Shown: positions 15,049 through 24,576, counted from the first letter of the stretch. The stretch: DNA of 35,260 nt from Sphingomonas bacterium (GCF_903644055.1 NZ_CAHJXD010000025.1:1-35260); one strand, 5' to 3'. The notes: a model not told the origin generated them from the letters alone. Numbers and translations are program-made.

Positions 15049-16581
15049 TTGACCTCCGCGCTCACCCATGGCTGGCGCCTGCTCCGCTGGGGCCGCATTC
15101 TCGCAAAACATGGCGCGCTGCGGGGGATCGAGCGCGATCCCAACACACCCGCCGCCGTCCGCCGTCTCGTGCGCGTGGCAAGGTTCGGCGCGCGCGTGCC
15201 GGCGGTGCCGCGCTATGCCGATGCGTTTCAGGCGATCGGGCCCGCTGCGATCAAGCTGGGGCAGGCGCTGGCGACGCGCCCCGATCTCGTCGGCGAAGCG
15301 GCGGCGACGGACCTCGCGCGGTTGCAGGATGCCGTGCCGCCGGTGCCCTTCGCGCGCATCCGCGCCGCGGTCGAGACAAGCCTCGAAAAGCCGATCGCGG
15401 CCGTGTTCGCATCGTTCGAGGAGGAGCCGGTCGGCGCCGCATCGATCGCGCAGGTCCACCGCGCGGTCACGACCGAGGGGCGGCGCGTCGCGGTCAAAGT
15501 GCTGCGGCCCGGGATCGAGGAAGACCTGCATCGCGCGATCGAGACCTATGAATGGGCGGCCGCGCAGGCCGAGGCGTTCGGCGGCGAGCTCGCACGGCTG
15601 CGCCCGCGCCTCACCATCGCCACCTTCCGGCAATGGACGCTGCGCGAGCTCGACCTGCGGCGCGAGGCGGCTTCGGCGAGCGAGCTTGCCGAGAATATGG
15701 CCGCCGAGCCGAGCTTCACCGTCCCCGCGATCGACTGGAGCCGCACCACCCGCCGCGTGATGACGCTGGAGTGGATCGACGGCATCAAGCTTTCCGATCG
15801 CCGCGCGCTGATCGCCGCCGGGCATGATATGAACCAGCTCGCCTCGACACTGGTGCGCGGCTTCCTGCGCCAGGCGATCGACGACGGCTTCTTCCACGCC
15901 GATCTCCACCAGGGCAATCTGTTCGCCTTGGCAGACGGGCGCATCTGCGCGATCGATTTCGGCATCATGGGGCGCGTCAACCGGCAGGCGCGGCTGTGGC
16001 TTGCCGAAATCCTCCACGGCCTCGTCACGGGCAATTATCAGCGCGTGGCGGAAATCCATTTCGAGGCAGGCTACGTCCCCCCGCACCACAATCTCGCCGA
16101 GTTCACCACGGCGCTCAGGGCGGTCGGCGAGCCGATTCGCGGGCTGCCGGTCAAGGACGTCTCGGTCGGGCAGATGCTCGACGGGTTGTTCGCGATCACG
16201 CGCGACTTCGACATGGTGACCCAGCCGCACCTGCTGCTGCTCCAGAAGACGATGGTGATGGTCGAGGGCGTCGCCTCGATGCTCGATCCCGACATCAACA
16301 TGTGGGACGTCTCCGGCCCGTTCGTGAAGGAATGGCTGCGTTCCGAGCTCGGACCCGAGGCCTGGCTTGCCGATCGCATCCATCAGGACCTGGGTACGCT
16401 GGCGCGCCTGCCCGAGCTGCTGAGACGGATCGAGGCGCATTATCCCGCGCCGGGCGCCGCCCCTCCCCCGCCCCCGCTGCGGCAGGTGGAGGTCGTGCGG
16501 ATCGGCGGCGGGTGGCGCTACCTGGTCATCGCGCTGGTGGCGCTGATGGCGGGAATGGAGATCGCTCGCCTCTTCTTCTGA
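15049..16581 (+). CDS. ubiB: Ubiquinone biosynthesis accessory kinase-like protein UbiB
   Basis: UbiB is an atypical protein-kinase-like ATPase needed for ubiquinone biosynthesis, anchored at the inner membrane. The 510-residue product has the family-specific GPAAIKLGQALATRPDL (KxGQ motif at K69-Q72). The alanine-rich loop VGAASIAQVHRA replaces the kinase glycine loop. VAVKVLRPG carries Lys150. HADLHQGN starts at His283, and the DFG equivalent AIDFGIMGR follows. Two membrane segments close the C terminus (about 485-508). The start is TTG at 15049, preceded by GGTGAGGA at good spacing; no ATG gives the expected N terminus. In related genomes coaBC often follows; here a catalase gene does. Confidence 0.94.
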   Translation: MTSALTHGWRLLRWGRILAKHGALRGIERDPNTPAAVRRLVRVARFGARVPAVPRYADAFQAIGPAAIKLGQALATRPDLVGEAAATDLARLQDAVPPVPFARIRAAVETSLEKPIAAVFASFEEEPVGAASIAQVHRAVTTEGRRVAVKVLRPGIEEDLHRAIETYEWAAAQAEAFGGELARLRPRLTIATFRQWTLRELDLRREAASASELAENMAAEPSFTVPAIDWSRTTRRVMTLEWIDGIKLSDRRALIAAGHDMNQLASTLVRGFLRQAIDDGFFHADLHQGNLFALADGRICAIDFGIMGRVNRQARLWLAEILHGLVTGNYQRVAEIHFEAGYVPPHHNLAEFTTALRAVGEPIRGLPVKDVSVGQMLDGLFAITRDFDMVTQPHLLLLQKTMVMVEGVASMLDPDINMWDVSGPFVKEWLRSELGPEAWLADRIHQDLGTLARLPELLRRIEAHYPAPGAAPPPPPLRQVEVVRIGGGWRYLVIALVALMAGMEIARLFF

Positions 16582-16671
16582 TCGAGCGCTTGATCGCTCT
16601 GATGGATAAAAGTGCGCGCAGCCAAAGCGCGCGCCGTTTGTTGGTCGGTTTCTTCTAGGAGGATCAGCAAG

Positions 16672-18792
16672 ATGGCGAGCGCACCGGGTTTCGAAACCGA
16701 TCAGGGCAATGGCGGCGAAACCCACCAGCATATTCCGGCCAGTGGGCCGCATGACGACGGCGCTCAGCACCTGACCACCAATCATGGCGTCCGCATCTCC
16801 AACAACCAGAACCAGCTCAAGGCCGGCGCGCGCGGGCCGGTGCTGCTCGAGGATTTCGTCCTCCGCGAGAAGATCTTCCACTTCGATCACGAGCGCATCC
16901 CCGAGCGGATCGTCCACGCGCGTGGTTCGGCCGCGCATGGCACGTTCGAGGCGACCGACGACATTTCCGACATCACCAAGGCCGTGCTGTTCAAGAAGGG
17001 CACCAAGACGCCCGTCTTCACGCGCTTTTCGACCGTCGCGGGTGGCGCCGGATCGGTGGATACGCCGCGCGACGTGCGCGGCTTCGCGGTCAAATTCTAC
17101 ACGACGGAGGGCAATTGGGATCTGGTCGGCAACAATATCCCGGTCTTCTTCATCCAGGACGCGATCAAGTTCCCCGATCTGATCCACTCGGTAAAGATGG
17201 AGGCGCAGAGCGGCTATCCGCAGGCGGCATCGGCGCACGACACCTTCTGGGACTTCATCGGCCTGATGCCCGAATCGACCCACATGATCATGTGGGCGAT
17301 GAGCGACCGCACTTTGCCCGCCTCGTTCGCGACGATGGAGGGCTTCGGCGTCCACACTTTCCAGATGATCAACGAAGCCGGCGAGATCAAATTCGTCAAG
17401 TTTCACTGGAAGCCCAAAGCCGGGCTGCAATCGACGATCTGGGACGAGACGGTGAAGATCGCCGGCGCCGATCCCGACCATCAGCGGCGCGACCTGTTCG
17501 AACGGATCGATCGTGGCGATTTCCCGACGTGGGAGCTCGGCCTCCAGATATTCGACAAGGCGTTCGCCGATGGGCTCGATTATGATGTGCTCGATTCGAC
17601 CAAGCTGATCCCGGAGGAGGTGCTGCCCGTCCGCATCGTCGGCCGGATGGTCCTCGATCGCTATCCCGACAATTTCTTCGCCGAGACCGAGCAGGTCGCG
17701 TTCCTGCCCACCAACATCGTCCCCGGCATCGGCTTCTCCAACGATCCGCTGCTCCAGGGGCGGCTGTTCTCCTATCTCGACACGCAGAACTCGCGGCTGG
17801 GGACGACCAACTTCCACCAGATCCCGATCAACGCCGCGAAATGCCCGGTCATGAACTTCCAGCGCGACGGCAAGATGCAGACGCAGATCCCGAAGGGCCG
17901 CACCAATTACGAGCCCAACGGCCTCCAGGCCGATGGCGAGGTCCGCCCGGGCGACGAGCCGGGTCCGCGTGAATGCCCGGCGACCGGCTACAAGAGCGCG
18001 ACCGCCTTCACCGGTCCGGACGAGGAAGGCGAGAAGCTTCGCGTCCGCGCGGAGAGCTTTGCCGACCATTACAGCCAGGCGCGGATGTTCTTTCGCTCGC
18101 TGGCCGCACCTGAGCAGGCGCATCTCGCCTCGGCTCTGGTGTTCGAGCTTTCGAAAGTGGGACTGGAGCATGTCCGCACGCGGGTGCTGTCGAACCTCGT
18201 CAACGTCGATCCGTCGTTGGCCGAGCGCGTCGCCGACGGTCTCAACATGCCGGTGCCCGCCGCCTCGCCGTCCGCGGCGCCGGTCAGGGACATGGATCCC
18301 TCGCCCGCGTTGCGCATCATCGAAGGGCCGCTGACGCCGAAGACCATCGAGGGCAGGACGATCGCGATCCTGATCGCCGACGGCTCCGACGCCGATCTCG
18401 TCGATACGTTGACGAGCGACATCGGCGACGCCGGCGGCAGGCCGGTGATCGTCGCGCCCAAGATCGGCGGCACGAAAATGTCGGATGGATCGCTGCTCAA
18501 GGCGGATTTCCAGCTCGCCGGCGGACCATCGGTGCTGTTCGATGCGATCGCGGTCGCGCTTTCGGACGACGGCTGCAAGATGCTGCTCAAGGAAGGTGCC
18601 GCGGTTCAGTTCGTCATGGACGCTTTCGGGCATCTCAAGGCGATCGGCCATACCGCCGGGGCCAAGCCCCTGCTCGACAAGGCGGGCGTCGAGCCCGACG
18701 AGGGCGTGATAGCGCTCGACGGCAAAGGCTTCATCGCCGCGGCGGCCAAGCGGGTCTGGGCGCGCGAGCCCAAGGTCCGCACGCTCGCCTGA
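16672..18792 (+). CDS. katE: Large-subunit catalase (HPII/KatE type)
   Basis: This is a haem catalase that dismutates hydrogen peroxide. The 706-residue length and domain order place it in the large-subunit clade. An N-terminal arm comes first, then the catalase core with distal His82 in [15 protein letters not shown], Asn155 in [11 protein letters not shown] and the haem-ligand Tyr368 in [14 protein letters not shown]. From about residue 565 ([20 protein letters not shown]) it has a flavodoxin-like DJ-1/class I glutamine amidotransferase-like domain, as in E. coli HPII. The ATG at 16672 is preceded by AGGAGG nine bases upstream. The gene is monocistronic by layout: 90 bases after ubiB and followed by a GC-rich hairpin. 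Confidence 0.96.
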   Translation: MASAPGFETDQGNGGETHQHIPASGPHDDGAQHLTTNHGVRISNNQNQLKAGARGPVLLEDFVLREKIFHFDHERIPERIVHARGSAAHGTFEATDDISDITKAVLFKKGTKTPVFTRFSTVAGGAGSVDTPRDVRGFAVKFYTTEGNWDLVGNNIPVFFIQDAIKFPDLIHSVKMEAQSGYPQAASAHDTFWDFIGLMPESTHMIMWAMSDRTLPASFATMEGFGVHTFQMINEAGEIKFVKFHWKPKAGLQSTIWDETVKIAGADPDHQRRDLFERIDRGDFPTWELGLQIFDKAFADGLDYDVLDSTKLIPEEVLPVRIVGRMVLDRYPDNFFAETEQVAFLPTNIVPGIGFSNDPLLQGRLFSYLDTQNSRLGTTNFHQIPINAAKCPVMNFQRDGKMQTQIPKGRTNYEPNGLQADGEVRPGDEPGPRECPATGYKSATAFTGPDEEGEKLRVRAESFADHYSQARMFFRSLAAPEQAHLASALVFELSKVGLEHVRTRVLSNLVNVDPSLAERVADGLNMPVPAASPSAAPVRDMDPSPALRIIEGPLTPKTIEGRTIAILIADGSDADLVDTLTSDIGDAGGRPVIVAPKIGGTKMSDGSLLKADFQLAGGPSVLFDAIAVALSDDGCKMLLKEGAAVQFVMDAFGHLKAIGHTAGAKPLLDKAGVEPDEGVIALDGKGFIAAAAKRVWAREPKVRTLA

Positions 18793-18805
18793 CCCGAAAT
18801 GCCAT

Positions 18806-18835
18806 GACCGCCCGGGCCCTTCGGTTCGGGCGGTC
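18806..18835 (+). terminator. GC-rich stem-loop after katE
   Basis: GACCGCCCG (18806-18814) pairs perfectly with CGGGCGGTC (18827-18835), and the inner GGCC/GGTT bases extend the stem with G-U pairs to a CTTC loop. It starts 13 bases after the katE stop. No T-tract follows, so it may act as a Rho-assisted terminator or as a 3' stabiliser. Confidence 0.6.
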
Positions 18836-18944
18836 GTGCGACGATAGGGCCACTAGCTGCTGTGTCGGGACTCTCATAAAAGCTTCATTCTCCTGACGCC
18901 CAATCGCTTCAAGGGCGTGCCTCGATCATCGGGGGATTGGGGAA

Positions 18945-21317
18945 ATGACGACGAGACGGACCTTTTGGTGCGGACTGCTGGCGGCAACCGCGCTCGGCGC
19001 CGGCATCGCGGGCACACCGGGTTTAGCGGCCGATCCGGCAGTACCGATGACCGGCGCGGCCACCCCCGACTCGCAGGAACTCACCGATATCGTCGTGACG
19101 GCGGAGAAGCGCCCGCAGAGCCTGCAAAAGACGCCGATCTCGATTTCCGTTCTGGATGCCAAGGGTCTTCAGGACCGGCATGTCGTCTCGCTGATAGATC
19201 TCGGCGACGGCACGATCCCCGGACTGAAGGTCGCGCCTTTCTATTCGCGCAACTCGTCCCTGATCGTAAATATTCGCGGCGTCGGCGTGCTTTCCGATGG
19301 CAACCAGCCGGCGCGCGATCAAGGTGTCGGCGTCTACGTCGATGGCGTCTATCTCGGGCGCCCGCAGAGCCTCGGCACGGCGCTGTTCGACGTCCAGAGC
19401 ATCGAGGTACTGAAGGGCCCGCAGGGCACGCTGTTCGGCCGCAACACCGAAGGCGGCGCGGTCAGCATCACCACCAAGCGGCCGTCCGGCGAGTTCCACC
19501 TGAACGCCATCGCCGGCCTGGGCAATTACGGCAGCTACAAGTCCGAAATCCACGCCGACCTCCCGAGCTTCAACGGCATCGCCATCAAGCTGGACGGCGT
19601 CGTCGCGCACCGCGATCCGATCCAGAAAAATCCGCTGGCCGGCGCTCATGGCTTCAACGAATATGACAAGCGCGGCGTTCACGCAGAGGCGCTCTGGACG
19701 ATGAGCCCGAGCTTCTCGGCCGACTATTCGTTCGATACTTCCTACGATGCATCCACCTCGCTCTACCTGCAGTTGATCGCGCCGGGCACCAACAGGCAGG
19801 CGGCCCTCGGCACGCTGCAGCCCTCGCGGGCGACCGTCGCCAACGTCGGCGTGCCGGAGCAGCCGAGCGTCGGCAAGGTGAGCGGCCACCGGCTGACGCT
19901 GGAATATGCCGCCGCCTCGTACCTCACGCTGAAGTCGATCTCGGCCTACCGTTCCCTGTCGCAGAGCCAGTATGACAACGGCTCGGCGGCGACGGCGCTG
20001 TCAAATGCCACGGGCATCTTCACCGGCGCCGGCTTCGGCCGCTACAGCCTCGCGCAGTTCCATCAGAATCAGATAAGCGAGGAAATCCAGGCGATCGGCG
20101 ATCTGCGGCGGCTCAAGTTCGTTGCCGGAGCGCTTTATTATCGTGAGAAGGTCAACGACAACGCCCAGGCGTTCAACACCAACCAGTTCACCAATGCCGC
20201 CGGCTCCGCTTATGCGATCCTTTCGATACCGGATTTCAACGCGATCTCGATAGATCGGGCCAGCCGCGTCAGGACCACCAGCATCGGCGCGTTCGGCCAG
20301 GCGACCTACACGCCCGACCTGTTCGAGGATGCGATCCATCTGACCGGCGGGCTGCGCTGGACGCGCGACAGCAAGCACGGCGAGCTCTTCATCGTCAACG
20401 GAGCGCTGCCGGTCGATCGCAACGGCGTCTCGCGCGTGATCCCGCTCGATATCGCGACATCGCGGGTCGATCCCATGGTCAACCTCGCGGTCGATCTCAC
20501 GCGCGATATCCACGCCTACGGGAAGTGGAGCACCGGCTACAAATCGGGCGGCGCCAACTCGCGCTCGCAGGAATATGACCGGTTCGATCCGGAGACGGTC
20601 TCGATATTCGAGATCGGCGCCAAGACCGAGCTGTTCGATCGCCATGTCCGCCTGAATATCGCCGGCTACATAGGCACCTATAAGGACATCCAGGTCGATT
20701 TCAGCCGGCCTTACGAGACCGGGGGAGTGCGCACGACGCGGACGACCACCTCGACGATCAACGCACCCGGCAAGGGTCGCCTGCGGGGCGTCGAGGCGGA
20801 ACTGACGATCGCGCCGGTACGCGGCCTGACCCTCTCGCTATCCTACGCACATCAATATGTGCGCATTCCAGCGACGGTGAATCCCTATCCCAATGCAGCC
20901 GGCGCGGTCAGCACGGTAGCGGTTCCGATCTACCAGACCAACACGCCCGCCGATTCGGCAAGCGGCTCGATCGACTATGAGCTGCCGATCCGCGGCGCGA
21001 CTCTGCGCGCGCACCTCGACGGCAATTACGATTCGGGCTTCTACAACAATTCGGTCGATCCGCTCTATATCGGGCCGAACAATCCCGCGAACGTCTATCA
21101 GCCGAAGAGCGAGAAGGCCTTCCTCGTCAACGGCAACATCGCTCTGGCCGACATCGCGATAGCGCAGGCGGGCGCGACGCTGACCATGTCGTTCTGGGTG
21201 CGCAACCTCTTCGACGAGCAGCATCTGTTCTACAAGGCGCTCAGTCCCACGAGCGGCCTCAACGGCTTTTTCAACGAACCGCGGACCTTCGGCGTGCAGG
21301 GTCAGGTCAAATTCTGA
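18945..21317 (+). CDS. TonB-dependent outer-membrane receptor
   Basis: The 790-residue protein has a signal peptide (RRTFWCGLLAATALGAGIAG, cut probably near AAD). A TonB-box-like DIVVTAEKRPQSLQKTP follows. The plug domain contains VNIRGVGVLSD, GVYVDGVYLGRP and IEVLKGPQGTLFGRNTEGGA. The rest is a beta-barrel with alternating aromatic strands, ending in RTFGVQGQVKF with the terminal Phe needed for outer-membrane assembly. It has no N-terminal STN signalling domain. The plug matches the broad sphingomonad/caulobacterial receptor group; the substrate cannot be told from the sequence. ATG 18945 follows a GGGGATTGGGGAA stretch. The phosphatase gene starts only 23 bases downstream, so the two are probably one operon. 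Confidence 0.95.
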   Translation: MTTRRTFWCGLLAATALGAGIAGTPGLAADPAVPMTGAATPDSQELTDIVVTAEKRPQSLQKTPISISVLDAKGLQDRHVVSLIDLGDGTIPGLKVAPFYSRNSSLIVNIRGVGVLSDGNQPARDQGVGVYVDGVYLGRPQSLGTALFDVQSIEVLKGPQGTLFGRNTEGGAVSITTKRPSGEFHLNAIAGLGNYGSYKSEIHADLPSFNGIAIKLDGVVAHRDPIQKNPLAGAHGFNEYDKRGVHAEALWTMSPSFSADYSFDTSYDASTSLYLQLIAPGTNRQAALGTLQPSRATVANVGVPEQPSVGKVSGHRLTLEYAAASYLTLKSISAYRSLSQSQYDNGSAATALSNATGIFTGAGFGRYSLAQFHQNQISEEIQAIGDLRRLKFVAGALYYREKVNDNAQAFNTNQFTNAAGSAYAILSIPDFNAISIDRASRVRTTSIGAFGQATYTPDLFEDAIHLTGGLRWTRDSKHGELFIVNGALPVDRNGVSRVIPLDIATSRVDPMVNLAVDLTRDIHAYGKWSTGYKSGGANSRSQEYDRFDPETVSIFEIGAKTELFDRHVRLNIAGYIGTYKDIQVDFSRPYETGGVRTTRTTTSTINAPGKGRLRGVEAELTIAPVRGLTLSLSYAHQYVRIPATVNPYPNAAGAVSTVAVPIYQTNTPADSASGSIDYELPIRGATLRAHLDGNYDSGFYNNSVDPLYIGPNNPANVYQPKSEKAFLVNGNIALADIAIAQAGATLTMSFWVRNLFDEQHLFYKALSPTSGLNGFFNEPRTFGVQGQVKF

Positions 21318-21340
21318 GAAGCAGACTGGGAGAAACTAAG

Positions 21341-22246
21341 ATGCGTAATTCGATCGGCTGGTTCAGGATCGTTCCGGTGGCGCTGGCCCTGCCCGCGCTC
21401 GCGGCGCCGTCTCTCGGCGTTCAGGCGGCGGCGCAGGCGCAGGCTCTCGCGCCGGCTTCCACGTCCCACCAGCGCTTGCTGCCGCTGCAAGGGGGCCGCA
21501 ACTTTCGCGATCTGGGCGGCTATCGCTCGGCCGATGGCCGTATGGTGAAATGGAATATACTCTACCGTTCGGGCTCGATGCACGGGCTTACCGACGCCGA
21601 CTATCGCTATCTCGAGGGACTCGGCATCCGGGTCGTCTGCGATTTCCGGGACAGCAATGAACGTGCCAATGAACCGGTCGTCTGGCCGGCCACGGGTGCA
21701 CCCCGCGTCTTGAGTGATGATTATGAGATGGACCGGCGTTTCATGCCGCGGGGTGATCCGAAAACATGGACGGACACGCAGATTCGCGCCGCGATGACGG
21801 CTTCCTATCCACGGCTGCTGGCCCAGTTCAACAGCCAGTATCGCCGCATGTTCGCCGAGCTGCTCGCCGGCCACGCGCCCCTGGCGTTCAACTGCTCGGC
21901 GGGCAAGGATCGCACCGGCATCGCGGCGGCCTTGCTGCTGACCGCGCTCGGTGTGCCGCGCACGACGGTGATCGAAGATTATCGGCTGACCAATCGCTAC
22001 CTCAACCCGGCGAGCTTCATGGCCAAAAACACAACACCGAACCCGGCCAGCCCGATGGCCGGATTGCCGCCGCAGGCGATGAGGTCGATGCTGGCGGCGG
22101 ACCGAAGCTATATCGAGGCGGCGCTGGCTGTGGTCGATCGACACAAGGATGGCGCGACAGGCTATTTCAGGGACGAGCTCGGCCTCTCGCCAGCGGATCT
22201 GGCCCGGCTGCGGGCCCTCTATCTGACGAACGCGCGATCGGCATAG
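21341..22246 (+). CDS. Exported tyrosine-phosphatase-superfamily protein (Y_phosphatase3 type)
   Basis: The 301-residue product has a signal peptide (VPVALALPALAAPSLGVQAA) and so should act in the periplasm or outside. The mature part begins with the family's GGRNFRDLGGYRSADGR, then ILYRSGSMHGLTDADY and VVCDFRDSNERANEP. The P-loop is NCSAGKDRTG, with nucleophile Cys185 and Arg191, both intact. This is the bacterial 'tyrosine/serine phosphatase' branch, whose members act on phosphoproteins, phosphoinositides or other phosphate esters. The substrate here is unknown. The P-loop lysine (GKDRTG) is also seen in lipid- and inositol-phosphate-directed members, so a non-protein substrate is plausible. 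It shares an operon-like spacing with the receptor. Confidence 0.9.
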   Translation: MRNSIGWFRIVPVALALPALAAPSLGVQAAAQAQALAPASTSHQRLLPLQGGRNFRDLGGYRSADGRMVKWNILYRSGSMHGLTDADYRYLEGLGIRVVCDFRDSNERANEPVVWPATGAPRVLSDDYEMDRRFMPRGDPKTWTDTQIRAAMTASYPRLLAQFNSQYRRMFAELLAGHAPLAFNCSAGKDRTGIAAALLLTALGVPRTTVIEDYRLTNRYLNPASFMAKNTTPNPASPMAGLPPQAMRSMLAADRSYIEAALAVVDRHKDGATGYFRDELGLSPADLARLRALYLTNARSA

Positions 22247-22336
22247 CGCTTGCCGTCCTAAGGGCGCGGCGCGCGGCGTGGCGGGCACCGGTATGGACCT
22301 TTCGATTTGCCAGCCCGTCGCGCGCTTGTAAGGAGT

Positions 22337-22354
22337 GCCTCGATCGATCGAGGC
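22337..22354. promoter_or_regulatory. 18-bp perfect palindrome upstream of the response regulator
   Basis: GCCTCGATCGATCGAGGC is its own reverse complement with no spacer, the form of a dimeric protein-binding site rather than an RNA hairpin. It lies about 100 bases upstream of the response-regulator start in a gap without genes. Its left part with flanking bases, GTGCCTCGATC (22335-22345), recurs exactly at 18917-18927, just before the TonB receptor start. Function is inferred. Confidence 0.35.
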
Positions 22355-22454
22355 TATGCAGGCCGTATGCCCGTCGCCTGGATTAGCGCGCGGACCGATT
22401 TGGGGGGCCTATGCAGCGTTCGATACGAAGTCCTCGTCGGCGAGCGCAACGAAC

Positions 22455-23165
22455 ATGACATCGCCGGCGATCGTGTTGGTCGAAGACGATCCCGCGCTGC
22501 GAACGCTGACCGCGCGGGCCTTGCAGGAGAATGGCTATAGCGTGCGGTCGTGCGCGACGGCACCTGAAATGTGGCGCGCCATGGAGGCCGGGCCGGTCGA
22601 TCTGGTCCTGCTCGATATCATGTTGCCGGGCACGAGCGGGATCGATCTCTGCCGCGCGCTTCGCCGCGAAAGCGAGGTGCCGATCATCTTCATCAGCGCG
22701 AAGGGCAGCGAGACCGATCGCGTCGTCGGCCTCGAGCTGGGTGCCGACGATTATCTGCCGAAGCCCTTCGGCACGCGCGAGCTGATCGCGCGCGTCCGCG
22801 CCGTGCTTCGCCGGGGCGGGGCCGAGGATCGGCGCGCCGATCGCGGCAAGGGGATCGTCGAATTCGATGGCTTCACGCTTTCGCTTCCACGCCGCGAATT
22901 GCTTTCGCCAAGCGGGGGTGTCGTCGACCTGACGGGTGCCGAGTTCGATCTGCTGTCGGCCTTGATCGACAATGCGCAACGGGTGATCGCGCGCGAGCGG
23001 CTGATCGAGCTTTCGCGCGTGCGGATGGGCGACAGCTCGGATCGCTCGGTGGACGTGCTCGTCAGCCGCCTGCGCCGCAAACTCTCCAGCGCGGGCAAGG
23101 AGGCGCCGATCATCACGGTTCGCGGCATCGGCTACATGCTCAACGCGGCTCTGACGCGGCGTTGA
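22455..23165 (+). CDS. OmpR-family response regulator
   Basis: The 236-residue product starts MTSPAIVLVEDDPALRTLT, with the acidic pocket E10-D12. The receiver domain has phospho-acceptor Asp54 in DLVLLDIMLPGTSG, the switch region IIFISAKGS and the Lys of YLPKPFGTREL. After a linker of about 20 residues comes the OmpR/PhoB winged-helix domain: VDLTGAEFDLLSALIDNAQRV, then the recognition helix region RSVDVLVSRLRRKL and the wing ITVRGIGYML. The frame is open for 40 residues upstream, but family proteins begin directly at the receiver, so ATG 22455 is chosen. Its stop overlaps the kinase start (TTGA), indicating coupled expression of the pair. Confidence 0.93.
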   Translation: MTSPAIVLVEDDPALRTLTARALQENGYSVRSCATAPEMWRAMEAGPVDLVLLDIMLPGTSGIDLCRALRRESEVPIIFISAKGSETDRVVGLELGADDYLPKPFGTRELIARVRAVLRRGGAEDRRADRGKGIVEFDGFTLSLPRRELLSPSGGVVDLTGAEFDLLSALIDNAQRVIARERLIELSRVRMGDSSDRSVDVLVSRLRRKLSSAGKEAPIITVRGIGYMLNAALTRR

Positions 23166-24475
23166 AATTTCATGCCCGTCCGATCGGCCTGCTCGGCCGT
23201 CTGCTGGCGATCCTGTTGCTGACGCTGGCGATCGAATTCGTCGCCAGCACCGTCCTCTACGAGCGATCCAGCCGTGCATTGATCCGCGAGGACGAAGCGC
23301 ATCGGCTGGCGGAGCATCTGGTGATCGCGCGCAAGCTGCTTTCGGAACAGCCGATGGCGGCCCGGCCGGCGATGGCCGCGCGGCTGACCACCAATCGGTA
23401 TGACGTTCATTGGACGGGATCGACCCGGATGGCCGCTGCACTCGGCGGCGAGCGCGGCGAGGCCTATGCACGCGTGCTCGAATGGGAGCCGAGCCTCGCC
23501 GGCAGCGATCTGCGCGTTCACCTCGTCGCCGTAGGCCGGCAGCCGCAATTGTTCGGTGCGCTCAAGCTGCCGGACGGCACATGGCTGCGCTTTCGCGCGG
23601 TCGCGCCGATCGACGACGGCCAGCCGGGGTGGCACCGCGTCGTGCTGGCGCTGCTGCCCGCGCTGGCGCTGCTGATCCTTGGCGCCTTGCTGTTCCGTCA
23701 TACGCTGCGCCCGATGAAGATGCTCGCGCGTGCCGCGGAACGGATCGGCAGGACCGGCGGCCTGACCTTGCCCGAAGCGGGGCCGGGCGAGGTACGTCGC
23801 GTGATCCGCGCCTTCAACGCGATGCAGGAGAGGATCCACCAGTTGATAAGCTCGCGAACCCAGGCGCTGGCGGCGGTCGGTCATGATCTCCGCACGCCGT
23901 TGGCGCGGCTGCAATTGCGCGCCGACGGGATCGCCGATCCCATGCTGCGCCGCGCCATTGCCGGGGACGTGAGCGAGATGGAAGGGATGGTGGGATCGCT
24001 GCTCTCCTTTCTCGGTGGCGAGGATGATCCGGAGCCGCAGGTGCTCACGGATCTTGCGGTCATGGCGGCAACCATCGTCGATGATGCCACCGATCGCGGC
24101 GAAGATGCGTCCTACGGCGGCGACGATCATCTCGAGGTGAGGGTGCGGCCGATCGCGCTGAAGCGCGCGGTGGGCAATCTGATCGAAAATGCGCTCCATT
24201 ACGGCCAGCGTGCGCGGGTAAGCGTGCGGCGCGAGGCCGATACGGTCATCCTCCGCGTCGACGACGACGGTCCCGGCATTCCGCCCGATCGGATGGCGGA
24301 GGTGTTGCAGCCCTTCGTCCGGCTCGATACCGCGCGAAGCCGCAATACCAGCGGGCTCGGGCTCGGGCTTGCCATCGTGACGCGGGCGGCAAAGGCGGAA
24401 GGTGGGCTGCTCACGCTCTACAACCGACGCGAAGGCGGCTTGCGCGTTGAGATGCGGTTGCCGCGCGCAAAATAG
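23162..24475 (+). CDS. Sensor histidine kinase, partner of the preceding response regulator
   Basis: The 437-residue product starts at TTG 23162 and shares TTGA with the regulator's stop. Topology: a first membrane helix (residues about 9-31), a periplasmic region of about 125 residues with no recognised sensor domain, a second helix (about 160-178), and a HAMP linker (FRHTLRPMKMLARAAERIG). The dimerisation domain has phospho-acceptor His241 in AAVGHDLRTPLARLQ. The ATPase domain carries N-box NLIENALHYG, G1 DDDGPGIP, and G2 GLGLGLAIV. All catalytic boxes are intact. This EnvZ-like layout suits sensing of an envelope signal, which is not identifiable. The position after the receptor and phosphatase genes suggests, but does not prove, that it controls them. 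Confidence 0.92.
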   Translation: MKFHARPIGLLGRLLAILLLTLAIEFVASTVLYERSSRALIREDEAHRLAEHLVIARKLLSEQPMAARPAMAARLTTNRYDVHWTGSTRMAAALGGERGEAYARVLEWEPSLAGSDLRVHLVAVGRQPQLFGALKLPDGTWLRFRAVAPIDDGQPGWHRVVLALLPALALLILGALLFRHTLRPMKMLARAAERIGRTGGLTLPEAGPGEVRRVIRAFNAMQERIHQLISSRTQALAAVGHDLRTPLARLQLRADGIADPMLRRAIAGDVSEMEGMVGSLLSFLGGEDDPEPQVLTDLAVMAATIVDDATDRGEDASYGGDDHLEVRVRPIALKRAVGNLIENALHYGQRARVSVRREADTVILRVDDDGPGIPPDRMAEVLQPFVRLDTARSRNTSGLGLGLAIVTRAAKAEGGLLTLYNRREGGLRVEMRLPRAK

Positions 24476-24576
24476 CGCCCAGCAAAACTTCGTTACACTC
24501 ACGCGGCAACGCAGCAAAATCCGATCCCTAAGTTGTTCCTAGGCCGCCCCCTGCGGTTTTCAGGAGTCTTTGTGCC

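Noticed and set aside
14845-18651. Open frame of 1268 codons on the minus strand across ubiE, ubiB and katE
   Set aside because: It mirrors the third-position GC bias of three well-identified genes on the plus strand; its translation is rich in Arg, Asp, His and Gly and shows no domain.
22335-22454. N-terminal 40-residue extension of the response regulator
   Set aside because: The frame is open, but the extension lacks similarity to receiver domains and no properly spaced ribosome binding site precedes its GTG or ATG; it also spans the palindrome.
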